Counted from the first letter of the stretch, positions 26,840-37,825 are shown. The stretch: 64,000 nt of DNA from Microbacterium sp. Leaf151 (GCF_001424225.1 NZ_LMOR01000002.1:1-64000); one strand, 5' to 3'. Program-made: numbers and translations. The notes: a model not told the origin generated them from the letters alone.

Positions 26840-28251
26840 CCGGTGGCCTCTCTCTGCATGACGACGTCGCCCGCGCGTACGGGCGTGGGAAGATCGGCCG
26901 GCGACAGCGCACCGGCCACGGGGATGTGGAGCACGACCGTGGCGCCGCCGCCGGGGGTGTCGACGACGGCGCAGTGTCCGTCATGCGCCTTGGCGATGGC
27001 ATCCACGATCGAGAGGCCGAGGCCCGAACCTTCGACACCCCGACGGGTGGACAGTCGGTCGAAGCGGCGGAACACGCGATGGCGGGCGGCCGGGGGGATG
27101 CCGGGACCGTGGTCGCGCACCCACAGGTGGGCGGTGCTGTCGTCGACGGAGCTGCCGATCTCGATGGGGCTGCCTTCAGGGGTGTACTTCGCGGCGTTGT
27201 CGGCGAGCTGGAGCCACGCCTGCACCAGACGGTCGGCGTCGCCGCGGATGCGGGCGCGGGCGCGCCGCTCGACGCTCCAGGTGTGTCCCGCGATCGCTCC
27301 CGCGAGTTCCGCGACGCGGTCGGTGAGCGCTCCGACGTCGATGACGGCATCCGAGAGAGCACCGGTCTCGATGTCGGCGAGGGCGTCGATGTCGTCGACG
27401 AGGCGAGAAAGGCGGTCGAGCTCGGCGATGCCGAGGTCGCGTGTCTCGGTGACGTCGTGCGGGTCGGCGGGATCCATCATCTCGAGGTGGCCGCGGACGA
27501 TGGTGATGGGCGTCTTGAGCTCGTGCCGCACGTCGTCGAGCAGCTGGCGCTGCGCATCGACCGACATCGCGAGGCGGTCGAGCATGGAGTTGACCGAGGT
27601 GGTGAGATCGGAGATCTCGTCGTTGCCGCGCGCGCGCAGGCGCGTGCCCAGGTCGTCGATCGTGATCGCGTCGGCGGTCGCACGCAGACGCCGCAACGGC
27701 GAGAACAGGCGGCCGGTGACGAAGTACCCCGCGATGCCGATGAGGATCAGCACCGCCAGCGCCGTGATGCCGTAGGTGGTGGTGGAGAGGGTGACGAGCT
27801 CCATCCGCTGATCGATCGAGATGACCTGCACGACGGTGCCGCCGCGTGCGGGCACCGCGGCGTAGAGGAGGGGGCCCTGATTGCTGTCGAGGCGTCCCGT
27901 GAGGCGCCCCTCGGCCACGACCCCGGCGAGGGATGCCACGAGCTCGGCGTCGTCGGCCAGACGCAGGCCCGGGGGTGAAGGCGTCGCGGCGAGCACCTGC
28001 GCGTCGGCGAGGGCGAGCGTGCCATCGGTGCGGCCCGGAATGGCCGCGGCGATGAGGTCGGCGGCATCCTGACCGCTCGTCGACACCGTCGAGACGAACC
28101 CGTCGAGCTGACGCTCGGCGTTGGCGATCACGCGATCGCTCTGCACGAGGAACGTGACGCCACCGGCGAGGATCATGCCGAGCAGCACGACGCCGAGGAT
28201 CGCGCCGAGAAGTCGCCCACGCGTCGAGACGGGTCTCGTCGCGGGGCTCAT
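26836..28251 (-). CDS. Sensor histidine kinase
   Basis: A 471-residue membrane kinase. TM1 is about 14-36, an extracytoplasmic sensor region of about 120 residues follows, then TM2 about 160-178 and a HAMP linker. The HisKA domain has His243 (DVRHELKTPITIV), and the ATPase domain has the N box QLADNAAKYTPEG and G boxes DHGPGIPP and GSGLGLSIV. It transfers phosphate to the adjacent regulator. The kinase precedes the regulator, the less usual order. The ATG at 28251 follows CGGAGG, and CATAAT ends 6 bases before it. Confidence 0.95.
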   Translation of the reverse strand: MSPATRPVSTRGRLLGAILGVVLLGMILAGGVTFLVQSDRVIANAERQLDGFVSTVSTSGQDAADLIAAAIPGRTDGTLALADAQVLAATPSPPGLRLADDAELVASLAGVVAEGRLTGRLDSNQGPLLYAAVPARGGTVVQVISIDQRMELVTLSTTTYGITALAVLILIGIAGYFVTGRLFSPLRRLRATADAITIDDLGTRLRARGNDEISDLTTSVNSMLDRLAMSVDAQRQLLDDVRHELKTPITIVRGHLEMMDPADPHDVTETRDLGIAELDRLSRLVDDIDALADIETGALSDAVIDVGALTDRVAELAGAIAGHTWSVERRARARIRGDADRLVQAWLQLADNAAKYTPEGSPIEIGSSVDDSTAHLWVRDHGPGIPPAARHRVFRRFDRLSTRRGVEGSGLGLSIVDAIAKAHDGHCAVVDTPGGGATVVLHIPVAGALSPADLPTPVRAGDVVMQREATG

Positions 28252-28257
28252 CCTCCG

Positions 28258-28263
28258 ATTATG
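28258..28263 (-). promoter_or_regulatory. -10 element of the two-component operon
   Basis: CATAAT on the minus strand ends 6 bases before the kinase start codon; the six bases between read CGGAGG. This suggests an own promoter between fumC and the kinase. Confidence 0.5.
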
Positions 28264-28297
28264 GCGCGCCTCGGCGTCGTGGACGTGCGTGGGATGC

Positions 28298-29692
28298 TCA
28301 GCCGGGGTGCGTCATCGACAGCAGGTCGAGTTTGGCGTCGAGCACCTCTTCGGTGATCTCGCCCCGTTCGACGTAGCCGAGATCGACGACGGCCTCACGA
28401 ACGGTGATGCCCTTGGCGACGGAATGCTTGGCGATCTTGGCAGCGGCTTCGTAACCGATGACCTTGTTCAGCGGCGTGACGATCGAGGGCGACATACCGG
28501 CGAAGGCCTCGGCGCGGGCCACGTTGGCCTCGAGGCCGTCGATGGTCTTGTCGGCGAGCACGCGCATGGCGTTCGAGAGCAGGCGGATCGACTCCAGCAG
28601 CGCCGTGCCCATGACGGGGATGGCGACGTTGAGCTCGAACGAGCCCGAGGCGCCGGCCCACGCGACGGTCGCGTCATTGCCGATGACCCGAGCGCAGACC
28701 ATGAGGGTGGCCTCGGGGACGACCGGGTTGACCTTGCCGGGCATGATCGAGGATCCGGGCTGCAGGTCGGGGATGTGCAGCTCGCCGAGACCGGTGTTCG
28801 GTCCCGATCCCATCCAGCGGATGTCGTTGTTGATCTTGGTCAGCGACACGGCGATGGTGCGGAGTGCGCCGGACGCCTCGACCAGGCCGTCGCGGTTGGC
28901 CTGCGCCTCGAAGTGGTCCTTCGCCTCGGTGATCGGCAACCCGGTCTCGGCCGCGAGCAGCTCGATGACCTTCTGCGGGAAGCCGAGGGGCGTGTTGATG
29001 CCGGTGCCGACCGCAGTGCCGCCGAGGGGCACCTCGCCGACGCGGGGGAGCACCGCCTGCACGCGCTCGACACCCAGGCGCATCTGGCGGGCATAGCCGC
29101 CGAACTCCTGGCCGAGGGTGACGGGGGTGGCGTCCATGAGGTGGGTGCGACCCGACTTCACAATCCCCTTCCACGCCTGCGCCTTGGTCTCGAGCGCCAC
29201 CGAGAGGTGCTCGAGAGCGGGGATGAGATCGGTGATGAGGGCTTGGGTGACGGCGATGTGCACCGAGGTGGGGAACACGTCATTGGAGGACTGCGAGGCG
29301 TTCACGTGATCGTTGGGGTGAACGCTCGACCCGAGGATGCCGGTCGCCAGTGTCGCGAGCACCTCGTTCATGTTCATGTTCGACGAGGTGCCGCTGCCGG
29401 TCTGGTAGGTGTCGACGGGGAACTGCGCGTCGTGGCGACCGGTGACGACCTCGTCGGCGGCCTGGGCGATGGCATCCGCGATCTGTCCGTCGAGGGTGCC
29501 GAGCTCTTTGTTGGCGAGCGCGGCGGCCTTCTTGATGCGCGCGAGGGCGGCGATCTGCGTCGATTCGAGCCCGGACCCGGAGATGGGGAAGTTCTCGACG
29601 GCGCGCTGCGTCTGCGCGGCGTAGAGGGCGTCCTTGGGCACCCGCACTTCACCCATGGTGTCGTGTTCGATGCGGTACTCGATGTCGGTCAC
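28298..29692 (-). CDS. fumC: Class II fumarate hydratase
   Basis: A 464-residue fumarase of the fumarase/aspartase superfamily, converting fumarate to malate in the TCA cycle. Family regions seen are [14 protein letters not shown], the catalytic histidine region [19 protein letters not shown] split at [12 protein letters not shown], and the superfamily signature [12 protein letters not shown]. The GTG at 29692 is preceded by GGAGGAAC. It lies 34 bases after the carbonic anhydrase gene on the same strand and is probably in its operon. Confidence 0.96.
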   Translation of the reverse strand: MTDIEYRIEHDTMGEVRVPKDALYAAQTQRAVENFPISGSGLESTQIAALARIKKAAALANKELGTLDGQIADAIAQAADEVVTGRHDAQFPVDTYQTGSGTSSNMNMNEVLATLATGILGSSVHPNDHVNASQSSNDVFPTSVHIAVTQALITDLIPALEHLSVALETKAQAWKGIVKSGRTHLMDATPVTLGQEFGGYARQMRLGVERVQAVLPRVGEVPLGGTAVGTGINTPLGFPQKVIELLAAETGLPITEAKDHFEAQANRDGLVEASGALRTIAVSLTKINNDIRWMGSGPNTGLGELHIPDLQPGSSIMPGKVNPVVPEATLMVCARVIGNDATVAWAGASGSFELNVAIPVMGTALLESIRLLSNAMRVLADKTIDGLEANVARAEAFAGMSPSIVTPLNKVIGYEAAAKIAKHSVAKGITVREAVVDLGYVERGEITEEVLDAKLDLLSMTHPG

Positions 29693-29726
29693 GTCGTCGT
29701 TCCTCCAGATCGGTGTTCGGTGGTTC

Positions 29727-30398
29727 TCAGCTGCGGGCGGCTTCGACGCGCTCGTCGACCACATCGCCCACGATGACGACGGGGGACGCTTCTCCCTCGT
29801 CGAGACGGTAATTGGCGCCCACGACGGCGGTACGGCCCTCGGCCACCGCCTCGCTGATGAGTTCGGATGCGCGCAGCAACTCGGCCACGGTGTGGCGCAG
29901 GTGCTCGCGGCCGACCTGTTCGGGGTCGACGTGCTCGGGCAGGCGTCCGTCAACCGCACTGGCGCGCTGCACGCGGCGCACCGCCGGCACGATGGGGGCG
30001 ATCTGACGCCAGATGTAGGCAGGCAGGGTCGGGGCATCGAGGCCGGTGCTGTCGATTGCGGCCCCCACGGCGCCGCAGGCGTCGTGCGCGAGGACGACGA
30101 TGAGCGGCACTTCGAGGACCCCGACGGCGTACTCGAGGCTGCCGATGACCGAATCCGAGATGACCTGGCCGGCGTTTCGCACGACGAACAGGTCGCCGAG
30201 CCCCTCGTCGAAGATGATCTCGGCGGCCAGACGCGAATCGGAGCAGCCGAACAGCGCCGCGGTGGGGTGTTGCGAGCTGGCGAGCTCGGTGCGACGCTCC
30301 ACGTCTTGCCGGGGATGGGCGGGAGCACCCGCGATGAATCGCTGGTTTCCCTCCACCATCTGCTGCCACACCTGACGGGGGGTCATGCGCTCGCTCAC
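29727..30398 (-). CDS. Beta-class carbonic anhydrase
   Basis: A 223-residue zinc enzyme interconverting CO2 and bicarbonate. The zinc ligands are Cys52 (in GCSDSR, with the Asp54/Arg56 dyad), His105 and Cys108 (in VLAHDACGA). [18 protein letters not shown] is the usual segment between them. The GTG start at 30398 overlaps the DUF4245 stop by four bases (GTGA). Bicarbonate from this enzyme could feed PEP carboxylase, though ppc lies elsewhere in the window. Confidence 0.95.
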   Translation of the reverse strand: MSERMTPRQVWQQMVEGNQRFIAGAPAHPRQDVERRTELASSQHPTAALFGCSDSRLAAEIIFDEGLGDLFVVRNAGQVISDSVIGSLEYAVGVLEVPLIVVLAHDACGAVGAAIDSTGLDAPTLPAYIWRQIAPIVPAVRRVQRASAVDGRLPEHVDPEQVGREHLRHTVAELLRASELISEAVAEGRTAVVGANYRLDEGEASPVVIVGDVVDERVEAARS

Positions 30399-31027
30399 GG
30401 AACCTCTCTCAACTGCTCGACCTGGTCGGTGACGGATGCGGCCGCCAACGCCGCCGTCTCCGGGGCTGCGTCGCCGTAGACGAGCACGTAGTCGGGGCCG
30501 GCCGGTGCGGCCAGGGCGTAATCGATGTTCCCCGTACCCGACGGGTTGGCGGGCCGGTAGACGTTCCAGGTGATGCCGTCGATCTCGGTCGTCTCGGTGC
30601 TGCGGGTGCCGTCGAGCACCTGACCGACCCAGGCCTCGTCGGCGTCGAAGCCCTGAGCGACGCGGAGGAAGCCCGACTCGCCGGAGCGGACGTAGACCAT
30701 CGTCCACGCCTCGGTACCCCCGACGCCCTCGACAGTGGCCTGGTTGACACGCCAGCCCTCGCCCAGCGAGGGCGACAGCACGGGGCGCCCGCGCTCGGCT
30801 TCGAGATCAGCGGCCAGGGCGGGCACGTCGGGCGCAGGCCGCGGCGCCGGTTCTCCCCGGGGGACCGCGGCGACGACGACGACGACGACCGCGATGATGA
30901 CGAGCAGCGCCGCGATGAGATTGCGGAAGGTCTTGCTCGAGCGGTACCGACGCGAGGACTCCGCCTTGCGGTCGGCTGTCTCTTGCGGGGTCTCGGGGCG
31001 ACCGAGGTGCGCGACGACGCGGGCCAT
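30395..31027 (-). CDS. DUF4245 domain-containing membrane protein
   Basis: A 210-residue protein with a cytoplasmic N-terminus ([20 protein letters not shown]), one transmembrane helix (NLIAALLVIIAVVVVVVAAV, about 38-57) and an extracytoplasmic DUF4245 domain of unknown function (SPSLGEGWRVNQATVEGVGG, ending in [11 protein letters not shown]). It starts with the ATG at 31027, sharing one base with the xseB stop, and overlaps the carbonic anhydrase gene, so it is the middle of a tight operon. Confidence 0.92.
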   Translation of the reverse strand: MARVVAHLGRPETPQETADRKAESSRRYRSSKTFRNLIAALLVIIAVVVVVVAAVPRGEPAPRPAPDVPALAADLEAERGRPVLSPSLGEGWRVNQATVEGVGGTEAWTMVYVRSGESGFLRVAQGFDADEAWVGQVLDGTRSTETTEIDGITWNVYRPANPSGTGNIDYALAAPAGPDYVLVYGDAAPETAALAAASVTDQVEQLREVP

Positions 31028-31254
31028 CACTCGTCTCCTTCGCCACGAGCGGCGTCGAGTCGGCGCTTCGCCCCGAGCAGCCACTCTTCGCACCGGGCGT
31101 ACAGCTTCTCGCCGCGCTCCCAGAGGGCCAGTGACTCTTCGAGCGTCGGTGCGCCCTGCTCGAGCTCGGCGACGACGCGCACGAGCTCGTCGCGAGCCTG
31201 CTCGAACGAGAGGGACGCGACGTCGGCGGCGGAGCCGGGGGTCGTCGCGGTCAT
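31027..31254 (-). CDS. xseB: Exodeoxyribonuclease VII small subunit
   Basis: A 75-residue small subunit of exonuclease VII, which degrades single-stranded DNA with XseA. The helical domain [35 protein letters not shown] is characteristic ([18 protein letters not shown], then [20 protein letters not shown]). Two starts are possible: ATG at 31263 and ATG at 31254. TAGAAT ends 7 bases before 31254 and would overlap the first ATG's mRNA start, so 31254 was chosen. The stop overlaps the next start (TGATG). Confidence 0.92.
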   Translation of the reverse strand: MTATTPGSAADVASLSFEQARDELVRVVAELEQGAPTLEESLALWERGEKLYARCEEWLLGAKRRLDAARGEGDE

Positions 31255-31261
31255 GGCATCC

Positions 31262-31267
31262 ATTCTA
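31262..31267 (-). promoter_or_regulatory. -10 element for a leaderless xseB transcript
   Basis: TAGAAT on the minus strand ends 7 bases before the ATG at 31254. It overlaps the end of xseA, so xseB and the genes after it may have their own promoter. Confidence 0.55.
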
Positions 31268-32677
31268 GGCGGGACCCACCGACACCCCGTCGCCGGTTGC
31301 CTCGGCATCGAGGGGTCGATCCGCGGTCGCCGGGGAATCGGCGCGATCCGCGGCGTCCGTCTGCGGCTCGTCGGATCCATCCGCGCTCGCCGCGTCGTGC
31401 GCGACGGCGTCGGGGACGGTCCCCTCCGATCGGGCGGCGACGCTGCCCTGTTCGACAGTCACGCGCAGGGCGGTCCCGACCGGGGCGTCGGCCGCGTCAC
31501 GCAGCACCGAACCGTCGGGGAGTTGCGCGATCGCGTACCCGCGGGCCAGCGTCGCGAGGGGCGAGAGCGCGCGGAGCCCTGCGCCGAGCTCGTTCGTGCG
31601 ACGCCGTTCGCCCTCGATGCGGCGGTCGACGATGTCGCGACCGCGATTCGACAGCATCCACAGCTCCTGGGCCCGCGAGGTGAGCATCGAGTGGGGCGCG
31701 CGCAGCGCCGGGCGCGAGCGGATCTGCTCGAGTTGGGCGATGTCGTGCAGCACACGCTGTGTGAGGCGTCCCGTCAGTCGTGCGCGCAGTTGCGCCACGA
31801 GCGCCCGCTGCTCGCTGACGTCGGGCACGACCCGCTTGGCGGCGTCGGTGGGCGTCGAAGCGCGGACGTCGGCGACGTCGTCGAGCAGGGGTCGGTCGTT
31901 CTCGTGGCCGATGGCGCTGACGATCGGAGTGGATGCCGAGGCCACCGCGCGCAACAGCCGCTCATCGCTGAAGCCGAGCAGCGTCTGAGGATCGCCGCCG
32001 CCGCGCGCGATCACGATCACGTCGACGTCGGGGTCGGCATCCAGTGCCTTCAGCGCCGCGATCGTCTCGGGTACGCATCGCTCACCCTGCACGGCGGCGT
32101 GCTTGGTGCGGAAGCGCACCCGCGGCCAGCGCAACTCGGCGTTGCGGTGGACGTCTTTCTCGGCATCAGAATTCTCGCCCGTGATGAGGCCGATGCAGTG
32201 GGGGAGGAAGGGCAGCTTCTTCTTGCGAACCGGGTCGAAGAGGCCCTCCGACCGCAACTGCACACGCAGGGCCTCGAGGCGCTCCAGTTGCTCGCCGAGG
32301 CCCACGTGGCGCATCGCCGAGATCGAGAACGAGAAGTCGCCGGTGCGGGGGAAGTAGTCGGCCTTGACGCATGCGACGACGTGGTCGCCCACCTTGAGGT
32401 CTTTGGGCAGACGGTTCAGCGTGCTCGACCAGATGCGGAACGCGACGGTCGATTCGGTTCCCAGATCTTTCAGGCGTCCGAATACGTTGCCGCCGCGGCG
32501 GTTGAAGGAGGTGATCTCGCCCTCGACCCACACCGACCCCCAGCGCTCGATGAAGCCGCGGATCGTGTCGTTCAGCCGGGAGACCGAGGTGGGGGCGTCG
32601 GTGCGGGAGTCGCGCGGGTGCACGCTGTCGGCGGGCGGCGCCTGCCCTGCGACGGTCTCGGGGTGGAAGGAGGTCAT
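31265..32677 (-). CDS. xseA: Exodeoxyribonuclease VII large subunit
   Basis: A 470-residue XseA. The N-terminal OB fold ([20 protein letters not shown]) is followed by the catalytic domain with [13 protein letters not shown], the family motif [17 protein letters not shown] and [20 protein letters not shown] split at [13 protein letters not shown]-terminal coiled coil binds XseB, and an Ala/Asp-rich acidic tail of about 60 residues is unusual but common in actinobacteria. ATG at 32677. It is divergent from ispH. Confidence 0.95.
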   Translation of the reverse strand: MTSFHPETVAGQAPPADSVHPRDSRTDAPTSVSRLNDTIRGFIERWGSVWVEGEITSFNRRGGNVFGRLKDLGTESTVAFRIWSSTLNRLPKDLKVGDHVVACVKADYFPRTGDFSFSISAMRHVGLGEQLERLEALRVQLRSEGLFDPVRKKKLPFLPHCIGLITGENSDAEKDVHRNAELRWPRVRFRTKHAAVQGERCVPETIAALKALDADPDVDVIVIARGGGDPQTLLGFSDERLLRAVASASTPIVSAIGHENDRPLLDDVADVRASTPTDAAKRVVPDVSEQRALVAQLRARLTGRLTQRVLHDIAQLEQIRSRPALRAPHSMLTSRAQELWMLSNRGRDIVDRRIEGERRRTNELGAGLRALSPLATLARGYAIAQLPDGSVLRDAADAPVGTALRVTVEQGSVAARSEGTVPDAVAHDAASADGSDEPQTDAADRADSPATADRPLDAEATGDGVSVGPA

Positions 32678-32806
32678 GTCACTCGCTCGGATGCGCGCCG
32701 ACGGCGGGGTGCGCGTGAGGCGACAGGGTCTCGGACGGGAAGGGGCTCATCATATCCATGCGGGTCTCGGTGGGGGAGGTTCGGCCGGCGTCCAGGGGCA
32801 CCCCGG

Positions 32807-32812
32807 TAGAAT
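32807..32812 (+). promoter_or_regulatory. -10 element for leaderless ispH
   Basis: TAGAAT ends 6 bases before the GTG at 32819, with CGCGGG between and no separate ribosome-binding site. Confidence 0.6.
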
Positions 32813-32818
32813 CGCGGG

Positions 32819-33880
32819 GTGAGCTCACCTGCCGTGCACCTGCCCGTTCCCCGCATCCCGGGTCGACGCGGGCGGCTCCAGGATATCCCCGTCGTCGGAA
32901 AGAAGAAGGTGCTGCTCGCCGCACCCCGTGGATACTGCGCGGGCGTCGATCGCGCGGTCATCGCCGTCGAGAAGGCGCTCGAGCGATACGGCGCCCCGGT
33001 CTATGTGCGCAAGCAGATCGTGCACAACATCCACGTCGTCACCGAGCTCGAGAAGAAGGGCGCCGTCTTCGTCGAGGAGGTCGACGAGGTGCCCGCAGGC
33101 TCGCACGTCGTCTTCAGCGCCCACGGTGTGTCGCCCGCCGTCGTGTCGGCGGCATCCGACCGGGGACTCCAGGCGATCGACGCCACCTGCCCGCTCGTGA
33201 CGAAGGTGCACCGCGAGGCGGTGCGCTTCGCGCGCGACGATTTCGAGATCCTGCTGATCGGCCACGAGGGCCACGAAGAGGTCGAGGGGACGGCCGGCGA
33301 GGCCCCCGAGCACGTCACCGTGGTGAACTCGCCCGAGCACGCCGACGAGATCGAGGTGCGCGATCCGTCGAAGGTCGTGTGGCTGTCGCAGACGACCCTG
33401 TCGGTCGACGAGACGATGGAGACCGTACGTCGCCTGCGCGAGCGCTTCCCGCAGCTGCAGGATCCGCCGTCCGACGACATCTGCTACGCCACGCAGAACC
33501 GCCAGGTCGCGATCAAGAAGGTCGCCGTCGGTGCTGATCTCGTGATCGTGGTGGGCTCGGCGAACTCCTCCAACAGCGTCCGCCTCGTCGAGGTCGCCCT
33601 CGAGTACGGCGCGAAGGCGGCCTACCGCGTCGACTACGTCGACGAGGTCAAGCAGGAGTGGCTCGAGGGCGTCCAGACCGTGGGCGTGACCAGCGGCGCC
33701 TCGGTTCCCGAGGTGCTCGTCACCGAGGTGCTTGAAGAACTCGCCGGTGCGGGGTACCGCGACGTCGAAGAGGTGCGCACCGCCGAGGAAGACCTCATCT
33801 TCTCGCTCCCGAAAGAGCTGCGTCAGGATGCCAACGGCCAACGCGACAGCCGCGCGCTCGGCGGTCGGAGCAGCGCGTGA
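32819..33880 (+). CDS. ispH: 4-hydroxy-3-methylbut-2-enyl diphosphate reductase
   Basis: A 353-residue iron-sulfur enzyme for the last step of the MEP isoprenoid pathway, giving IPP and DMAPP. The three cluster cysteines are Cys40 (PRGYCAGV), Cys124 (DATCPLV) and Cys222 ([10 protein letters not shown]). Other signatures are IVHNIHVV and SAHGVSP. The GTG at 32819 is preceded by TAGAAT at leaderless spacing. Its stop overlaps the DUF6264 start (GTGA). Its products feed UppS, also in this window. Confidence 0.96.
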   Translation: MSSPAVHLPVPRIPGRRGRLQDIPVVGKKKVLLAAPRGYCAGVDRAVIAVEKALERYGAPVYVRKQIVHNIHVVTELEKKGAVFVEEVDEVPAGSHVVFSAHGVSPAVVSAASDRGLQAIDATCPLVTKVHREAVRFARDDFEILLIGHEGHEEVEGTAGEAPEHVTVVNSPEHADEIEVRDPSKVVWLSQTTLSVDETMETVRRLRERFPQLQDPPSDDICYATQNRQVAIKKVAVGADLVIVVGSANSSNSVRLVEVALEYGAKAAYRVDYVDEVKQEWLEGVQTVGVTSGASVPEVLVTEVLEELAGAGYRDVEEVRTAEEDLIFSLPKELRQDANGQRDSRALGGRSSA

Positions 33881-34461
33881 GCGACGCCTCGTCCGAGAAC
33901 CCCGAGGCCCGGCCGCGCCCGCAGTACGGCGAGTACGCCACTCCCGAAGAGCAGCGCGCGCGCATCCAGCGACCCGAGGTGACCGAGGCGCTCGAGGCCG
34001 GTGTGGCCCCGCAGCCCGAGCCGCCTGCGGCGGCACCGGCGTCAGCGCCCACACCCGCCGCTGCACCCCGACCCGGAGCGTTGCGCGGACCGCTGTGGGA
34101 CCGCATCATCACGGGTGGTCTGCTGGCCTACGGGCTCGTCTCCACGGTGTCGACCATCGTGCAGCTGCTCGACTTCCCGCGCTACGCCGAGTCGGCCGCC
34201 GCCGTGCTGAGCGTCGACGCGACCTATACGAACCTGCAGGCGGGCTACGTCTGGGGTGCGGCCGCAGCCCTCGTCTACGGCATCGGATGGCTGCTCACCG
34301 CCCTGCTCACCTGGCGGCGGTTGAGGCGAGGTCGCATCGCGTTCTGGATCCCCCTCGCGGGTTTCGTCGCCACCGCACTGATCGCCGGTGTGTGCGTCAC
34401 CCTCGCCTTGGTCGGCGATCAGCAGTTCATGACGGCCATCATCGGCAGCGCCCCGAACTGA
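33877..34461 (+). CDS. DUF6264-type membrane protein
   Basis: A 194-residue protein. The N-terminal 65 residues are disordered and Pro/Ala-rich ([20 protein letters not shown]). Four hydrophobic helices follow (about 77-100, 125-145, 155-175 and the C-terminal end). It resembles the DUF6264 family of Microbacteriaceae; the function is unknown. GTG start at 33877 overlaps the ispH stop, so it is co-expressed with ispH. Confidence 0.75.
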   Translation: MSDASSENPEARPRPQYGEYATPEEQRARIQRPEVTEALEAGVAPQPEPPAAAPASAPTPAAAPRPGALRGPLWDRIITGGLLAYGLVSTVSTIVQLLDFPRYAESAAAVLSVDATYTNLQAGYVWGAAAALVYGIGWLLTALLTWRRLRRGRIAFWIPLAGFVATALIAGVCVTLALVGDQQFMTAIIGSAPN

Positions 34462-34489
34462 ACCGGGTGAGCCGGCATCCCGTGTTCAT

Positions 34490-34506
34490 TCGAGAGGGTT
34501 TCTCGA
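34490..34506. other. Small hairpin before the first ECF sigma gene
   Basis: TCGAGA (34490-34495), loop GGGTT, TCTCGA (34501-34506). It lies just upstream of the GGGGAGAGGGG ribosome-binding site and may mark the operon's leader or operator. Confidence 0.35.
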
Positions 34507-34525
34507 GACGGGGAGAGGGGATGCC

Positions 34526-35032
34526 GTGGTGCGGGACGAGCACGCGCAGCTGACGGCGCTGTACGACGCGCACGCCGTCCCCGTATGGCGGTACGTCGTG
34601 AGCCTGACCGGCGATCACTCCGGCGCCGACGACGTGGTGCAGGAGACCCTTCTGCGCGCATGGCGCACGCCGCGGGTGATGACCGACGATCCCTCGTCAC
34701 TGCGGTCGTGGATGTACACCGTCGCCCGCAACATCGTCATCGACGAGGCGCGCAGCGCCCGGCGCCGTCATGAACTGCCCGTGGACGAACTGCCCGAGCG
34801 GGTGCGTGACGACGATACGGATGCCATGTTCGACGCCCTGCTCGTCGAGGAGGCACTGGCCACCCTCACTCCCGACCACCGCGCCGTCATCGTCAGCGCC
34901 TATTACGGCGGGCGCAGCGTCGCCCAGGCGGCCGAGGAGCTCGGCATACCCGCCGGAACCGTCAAGTCGCGTCTGCACTACGCCGTGCGGGCGCTGCGGC
35001 TCGCGCTGCAGGAAAGAGGGGTGACCCGATGA
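34526..35032 (+). CDS. ECF-type RNA polymerase sigma factor
   Basis: A 168-residue sigma-70 family factor. Region 2 spans about 10-80 (YDAHAVPVWRYVVSLTGDHS, DDVVQETLLRAWRTP), with SLRSWMYTVARNIVIDEARS covering regions 2.3-2.4 (split at WMYTVARNIVIDE). Region 4 follows (LTPDHRAVIVSAYYGGRSVA, IPAGTVKSRLHYAVRALR). The start is the first of two GTG codons at 34526. The gene overlaps its probable anti-sigma partner by four bases. The layout and size resemble SigL/SigK-type groups; the regulon is unknown. Confidence 0.94.
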   Translation: MVRDEHAQLTALYDAHAVPVWRYVVSLTGDHSGADDVVQETLLRAWRTPRVMTDDPSSLRSWMYTVARNIVIDEARSARRRHELPVDELPERVRDDDTDAMFDALLVEEALATLTPDHRAVIVSAYYGGRSVAQAAEELGIPAGTVKSRLHYAVRALRLALQERGVTR

Positions 35033-35730
35033 CCGCCGATCACGAGCGCCTGTCCGACGCGGACGGCGCCTACGTCCTCGGAGCCCTGAGCGCCGCCGAT
35101 CGAGCGGAGTTCGAAGCGCACCTCGCGGTGTGCACCGAGTGCCGGGCAGCCGTCTCCGAACTCGCGCCGACCGCCGGGCTGCTGTCGCGGCTGTCCGTCG
35201 AGCGGGCGCGCGCCGTGGGCGAGTCGACCGGCCCGGTGCCGATCTCGGAGCCCCATCCGTCGTTGCGGGGCCGCTTCGTGCGAACGGCGCGTCGTCGGCG
35301 CGCCCGCCGCGTCACGGCGTGGACGCTGGCGGCATCCGTCGCGCTGGTCGCGATCGCCGTGCCGAGCGTCATCGCGGTGACCGGTGCAGTGCAACCGTCG
35401 GGGGCGGTCTACGCGCTCGACGACATCGGGGGAGCGCCCCTCAAAGCGTCGGTCAAGCTCACCTCCGTGCCCTGGGGCACGCGCATCGACCTCGTGTGCC
35501 AGTACACCGGGCAGGTGCTCGACGCGCCGCCCGGCGGCTGGCCCTACGCCCTCGCGATCACCGACGATGCGGGGTCGACGAGTGTGCTGTCGACGTGGCG
35601 CGCCGGCCCGGGATCGACGACTGAGCTGAGCGCCGGCACCGACCTCGCCGCAGCGGACATCGACGCGGTCGAGATCCGCACGGTCGACGGCGACCGCGTC
35701 GTGATGCGGCGGACGTTCGACACGCCGTGA
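35029..35730 (+). CDS. Zinc-binding anti-sigma factor
   Basis: A 233-residue membrane protein. The N-terminal anti-sigma domain has the H-x3-C-x2-C zinc motif (HLAVCTEC, about residues 31-38) preceded by SDADGAYVLGALSAADRAEFE, split at YVLGALSAADRAEF. One transmembrane helix (about 99-117) and an extracytoplasmic C-terminal domain resembling anti-sigma-K sensor domains follow. It should hold the adjacent sigma factor inactive at the membrane. The ATG at 35029 overlaps the sigma stop. Confidence 0.93.
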   Translation: MTADHERLSDADGAYVLGALSAADRAEFEAHLAVCTECRAAVSELAPTAGLLSRLSVERARAVGESTGPVPISEPHPSLRGRFVRTARRRRARRVTAWTLAASVALVAIAVPSVIAVTGAVQPSGAVYALDDIGGAPLKASVKLTSVPWGTRIDLVCQYTGQVLDAPPGGWPYALAITDDAGSTSVLSTWRAGPGSTTELSAGTDLAAADIDAVEIRTVDGDRVVMRRTFDTP

Positions 35731-35845
35731 GTCGGGCCCGCGGAGCGGGATCGGCCATCTCGTGGACGCTCGAGGCGAATCGGCGCGGCGCCGACGAGGC
35801 CCGCGGCGCTCCGCCGCGCAGTCGGGAAGCGCTGCGGCGACGTTC

Positions 35846-35851
35846 TAGCAT
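35846..35851 (+). promoter_or_regulatory. -10 element for a leaderless MOSC gene
   Basis: TAGCAT ends 6 bases before the ATG at 35858; no ribosome-binding site lies between. Confidence 0.6.
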
Positions 35852-35857
35852 CGTCGC

Positions 35858-36403
35858 ATGCCCCGTCTCGTCGCCGTCTGCGCCGTCCACACCCTGCATC
35901 CGGATGCCGGATCCGTCGGCGTCACCGCCATCGACAAGCGCCCGATCGAGGGCGACGTTCGCGTCGGAAAGCTGGGCGTCCGCGCCGACGTGCAGGCGAG
36001 CCGGAAGCATCACGGCGGTCCCGACAAGGCGGTGTACGCCTACGCCCACGAGGACGCGGAGTTCTGGGAGCGAGAGCTCGACCGAGATCTCCCCTCCGGG
36101 TGGTTCGGAGAGAACCTCCGCGTCGAGGGGCTCGACGTCAACGGCGCCCGCATCGGCGAGATCTGGCGCATCGGCGACACCGTCGAGGTGGAGGTGACGA
36201 TGCCCCGCACCCCGTGCGCGACGTTCGCGCGGTGGGTCGGCGGCTCCGCGGCGCGCGGGTGGGTGAAGCGCTTCTCCGACGAGGGGCGACTCGGCGCGTA
36301 CCTGCGCGTGCGCCGGGCCGGCGACGTCCGGGCGGGGGATGCCATCGAGGTGCTGTCGGTACCCGAGGGCGCGCCGACGGTGATCGAGGTGTACCGGAGC
36401 TGA
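35858..36403 (+). CDS. MOSC domain-containing protein (YiiM-like)
   Basis: A 181-residue MOSC-domain protein. Family features are KHHGGPDKAVYAYAHEDAEFW (split at GGPDKAVYAYA), GWFGENLRVEGLDVN and the conserved cysteine in MPRTPCATFARW. MOSC proteins such as YiiM bind molybdenum cofactor through this cysteine and reduce N-hydroxylated compounds, or pass sulfur. No other Moco gene is near. ATG at 35858. Confidence 0.9.
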   Translation: MPRLVAVCAVHTLHPDAGSVGVTAIDKRPIEGDVRVGKLGVRADVQASRKHHGGPDKAVYAYAHEDAEFWERELDRDLPSGWFGENLRVEGLDVNGARIGEIWRIGDTVEVEVTMPRTPCATFARWVGGSAARGWVKRFSDEGRLGAYLRVRRAGDVRAGDAIEVLSVPEGAPTVIEVYRS

Positions 36404-36460
36404 CGCTCCGGGTCTCGGCATCCGGTCGCCCTCGCGCGCGCACAACGGCGGGGAATTTCG

Positions 36461-36604
36461 GTGACACGCCGTTCGCGGTGGCGTGTCATCAGCGTGTCGC
36501 CGAGCCGACCCGCCGTTGCGCACGGCGGGCGCGTGTCGCGGCTCAGGCTCGGGCCGCGGCATCCGGAAACGACGAACGCCCCGGTACGGAGACCGGGGCG
36601 TTCG
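36461..36604. repeat. Cluster of stacked inverted repeats with a GCGTGTC repeat
   Basis: Three hairpins in about 145 bases: TGACACGCC (36462-36470) with GGCGTGTCA (36480-36488); CCCGCCGT (36509-36516) with ACGGCGGG (36522-36529), flanked by GAGCCG (36502-36507) and CGGCTC (36539-36544); and the fba terminator at 36573-36604. GCGTGTC recurs at 36481, 36492 and 36531. Confidence 0.6.
36573..36604 (-). terminator. Aldolase gene terminator
   Basis: A 13-bp stem (36573-36585 with 36592-36604) around a six-base loop, followed on the minus strand by TCGTTT, just after the fba stop. Confidence 0.88.
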
Positions 36605-36618
36605 CTCGAGCGGGTGTG

Positions 36619-37647
<1,029 letters not shown>

Positions 37648-37680
37648 GGAGGTGCTCCTTGGTGTTGTCGGGACACCGTC

Positions 37681-37686
37681 AGCCTA
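37681..37686 (-). promoter_or_regulatory. Likely fba -10 element
   Basis: TAGGCT on the minus strand about 34 bases before the fba ATG, giving a short leader that contains AAGGAGC. Confidence 0.5.
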
Positions 37687-37812
37687 GCGAAGGCGTCGGA
37701 TCGTGACATGGCGCGCGCGACAGGAACCGGCCACTTCTGCGGAAACGTTAAGAAGCGCCATTCCTTCGCCCCGGGAGTGGTGAAAACCCGCGATTGTCGT
37801 CGCTTTGCTGGA

Positions 37813-37818
37813 TACAGT
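37813..37818 (+). promoter_or_regulatory. -10 element for leaderless glpX
   Basis: TACAGT ends 7 bases before the ATG at 37826. This supports 37826 over the upstream in-frame ATG at 37805, which would lie before the transcript start. Confidence 0.55.
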
Positions 37819-37825
37819 GGGCCCC

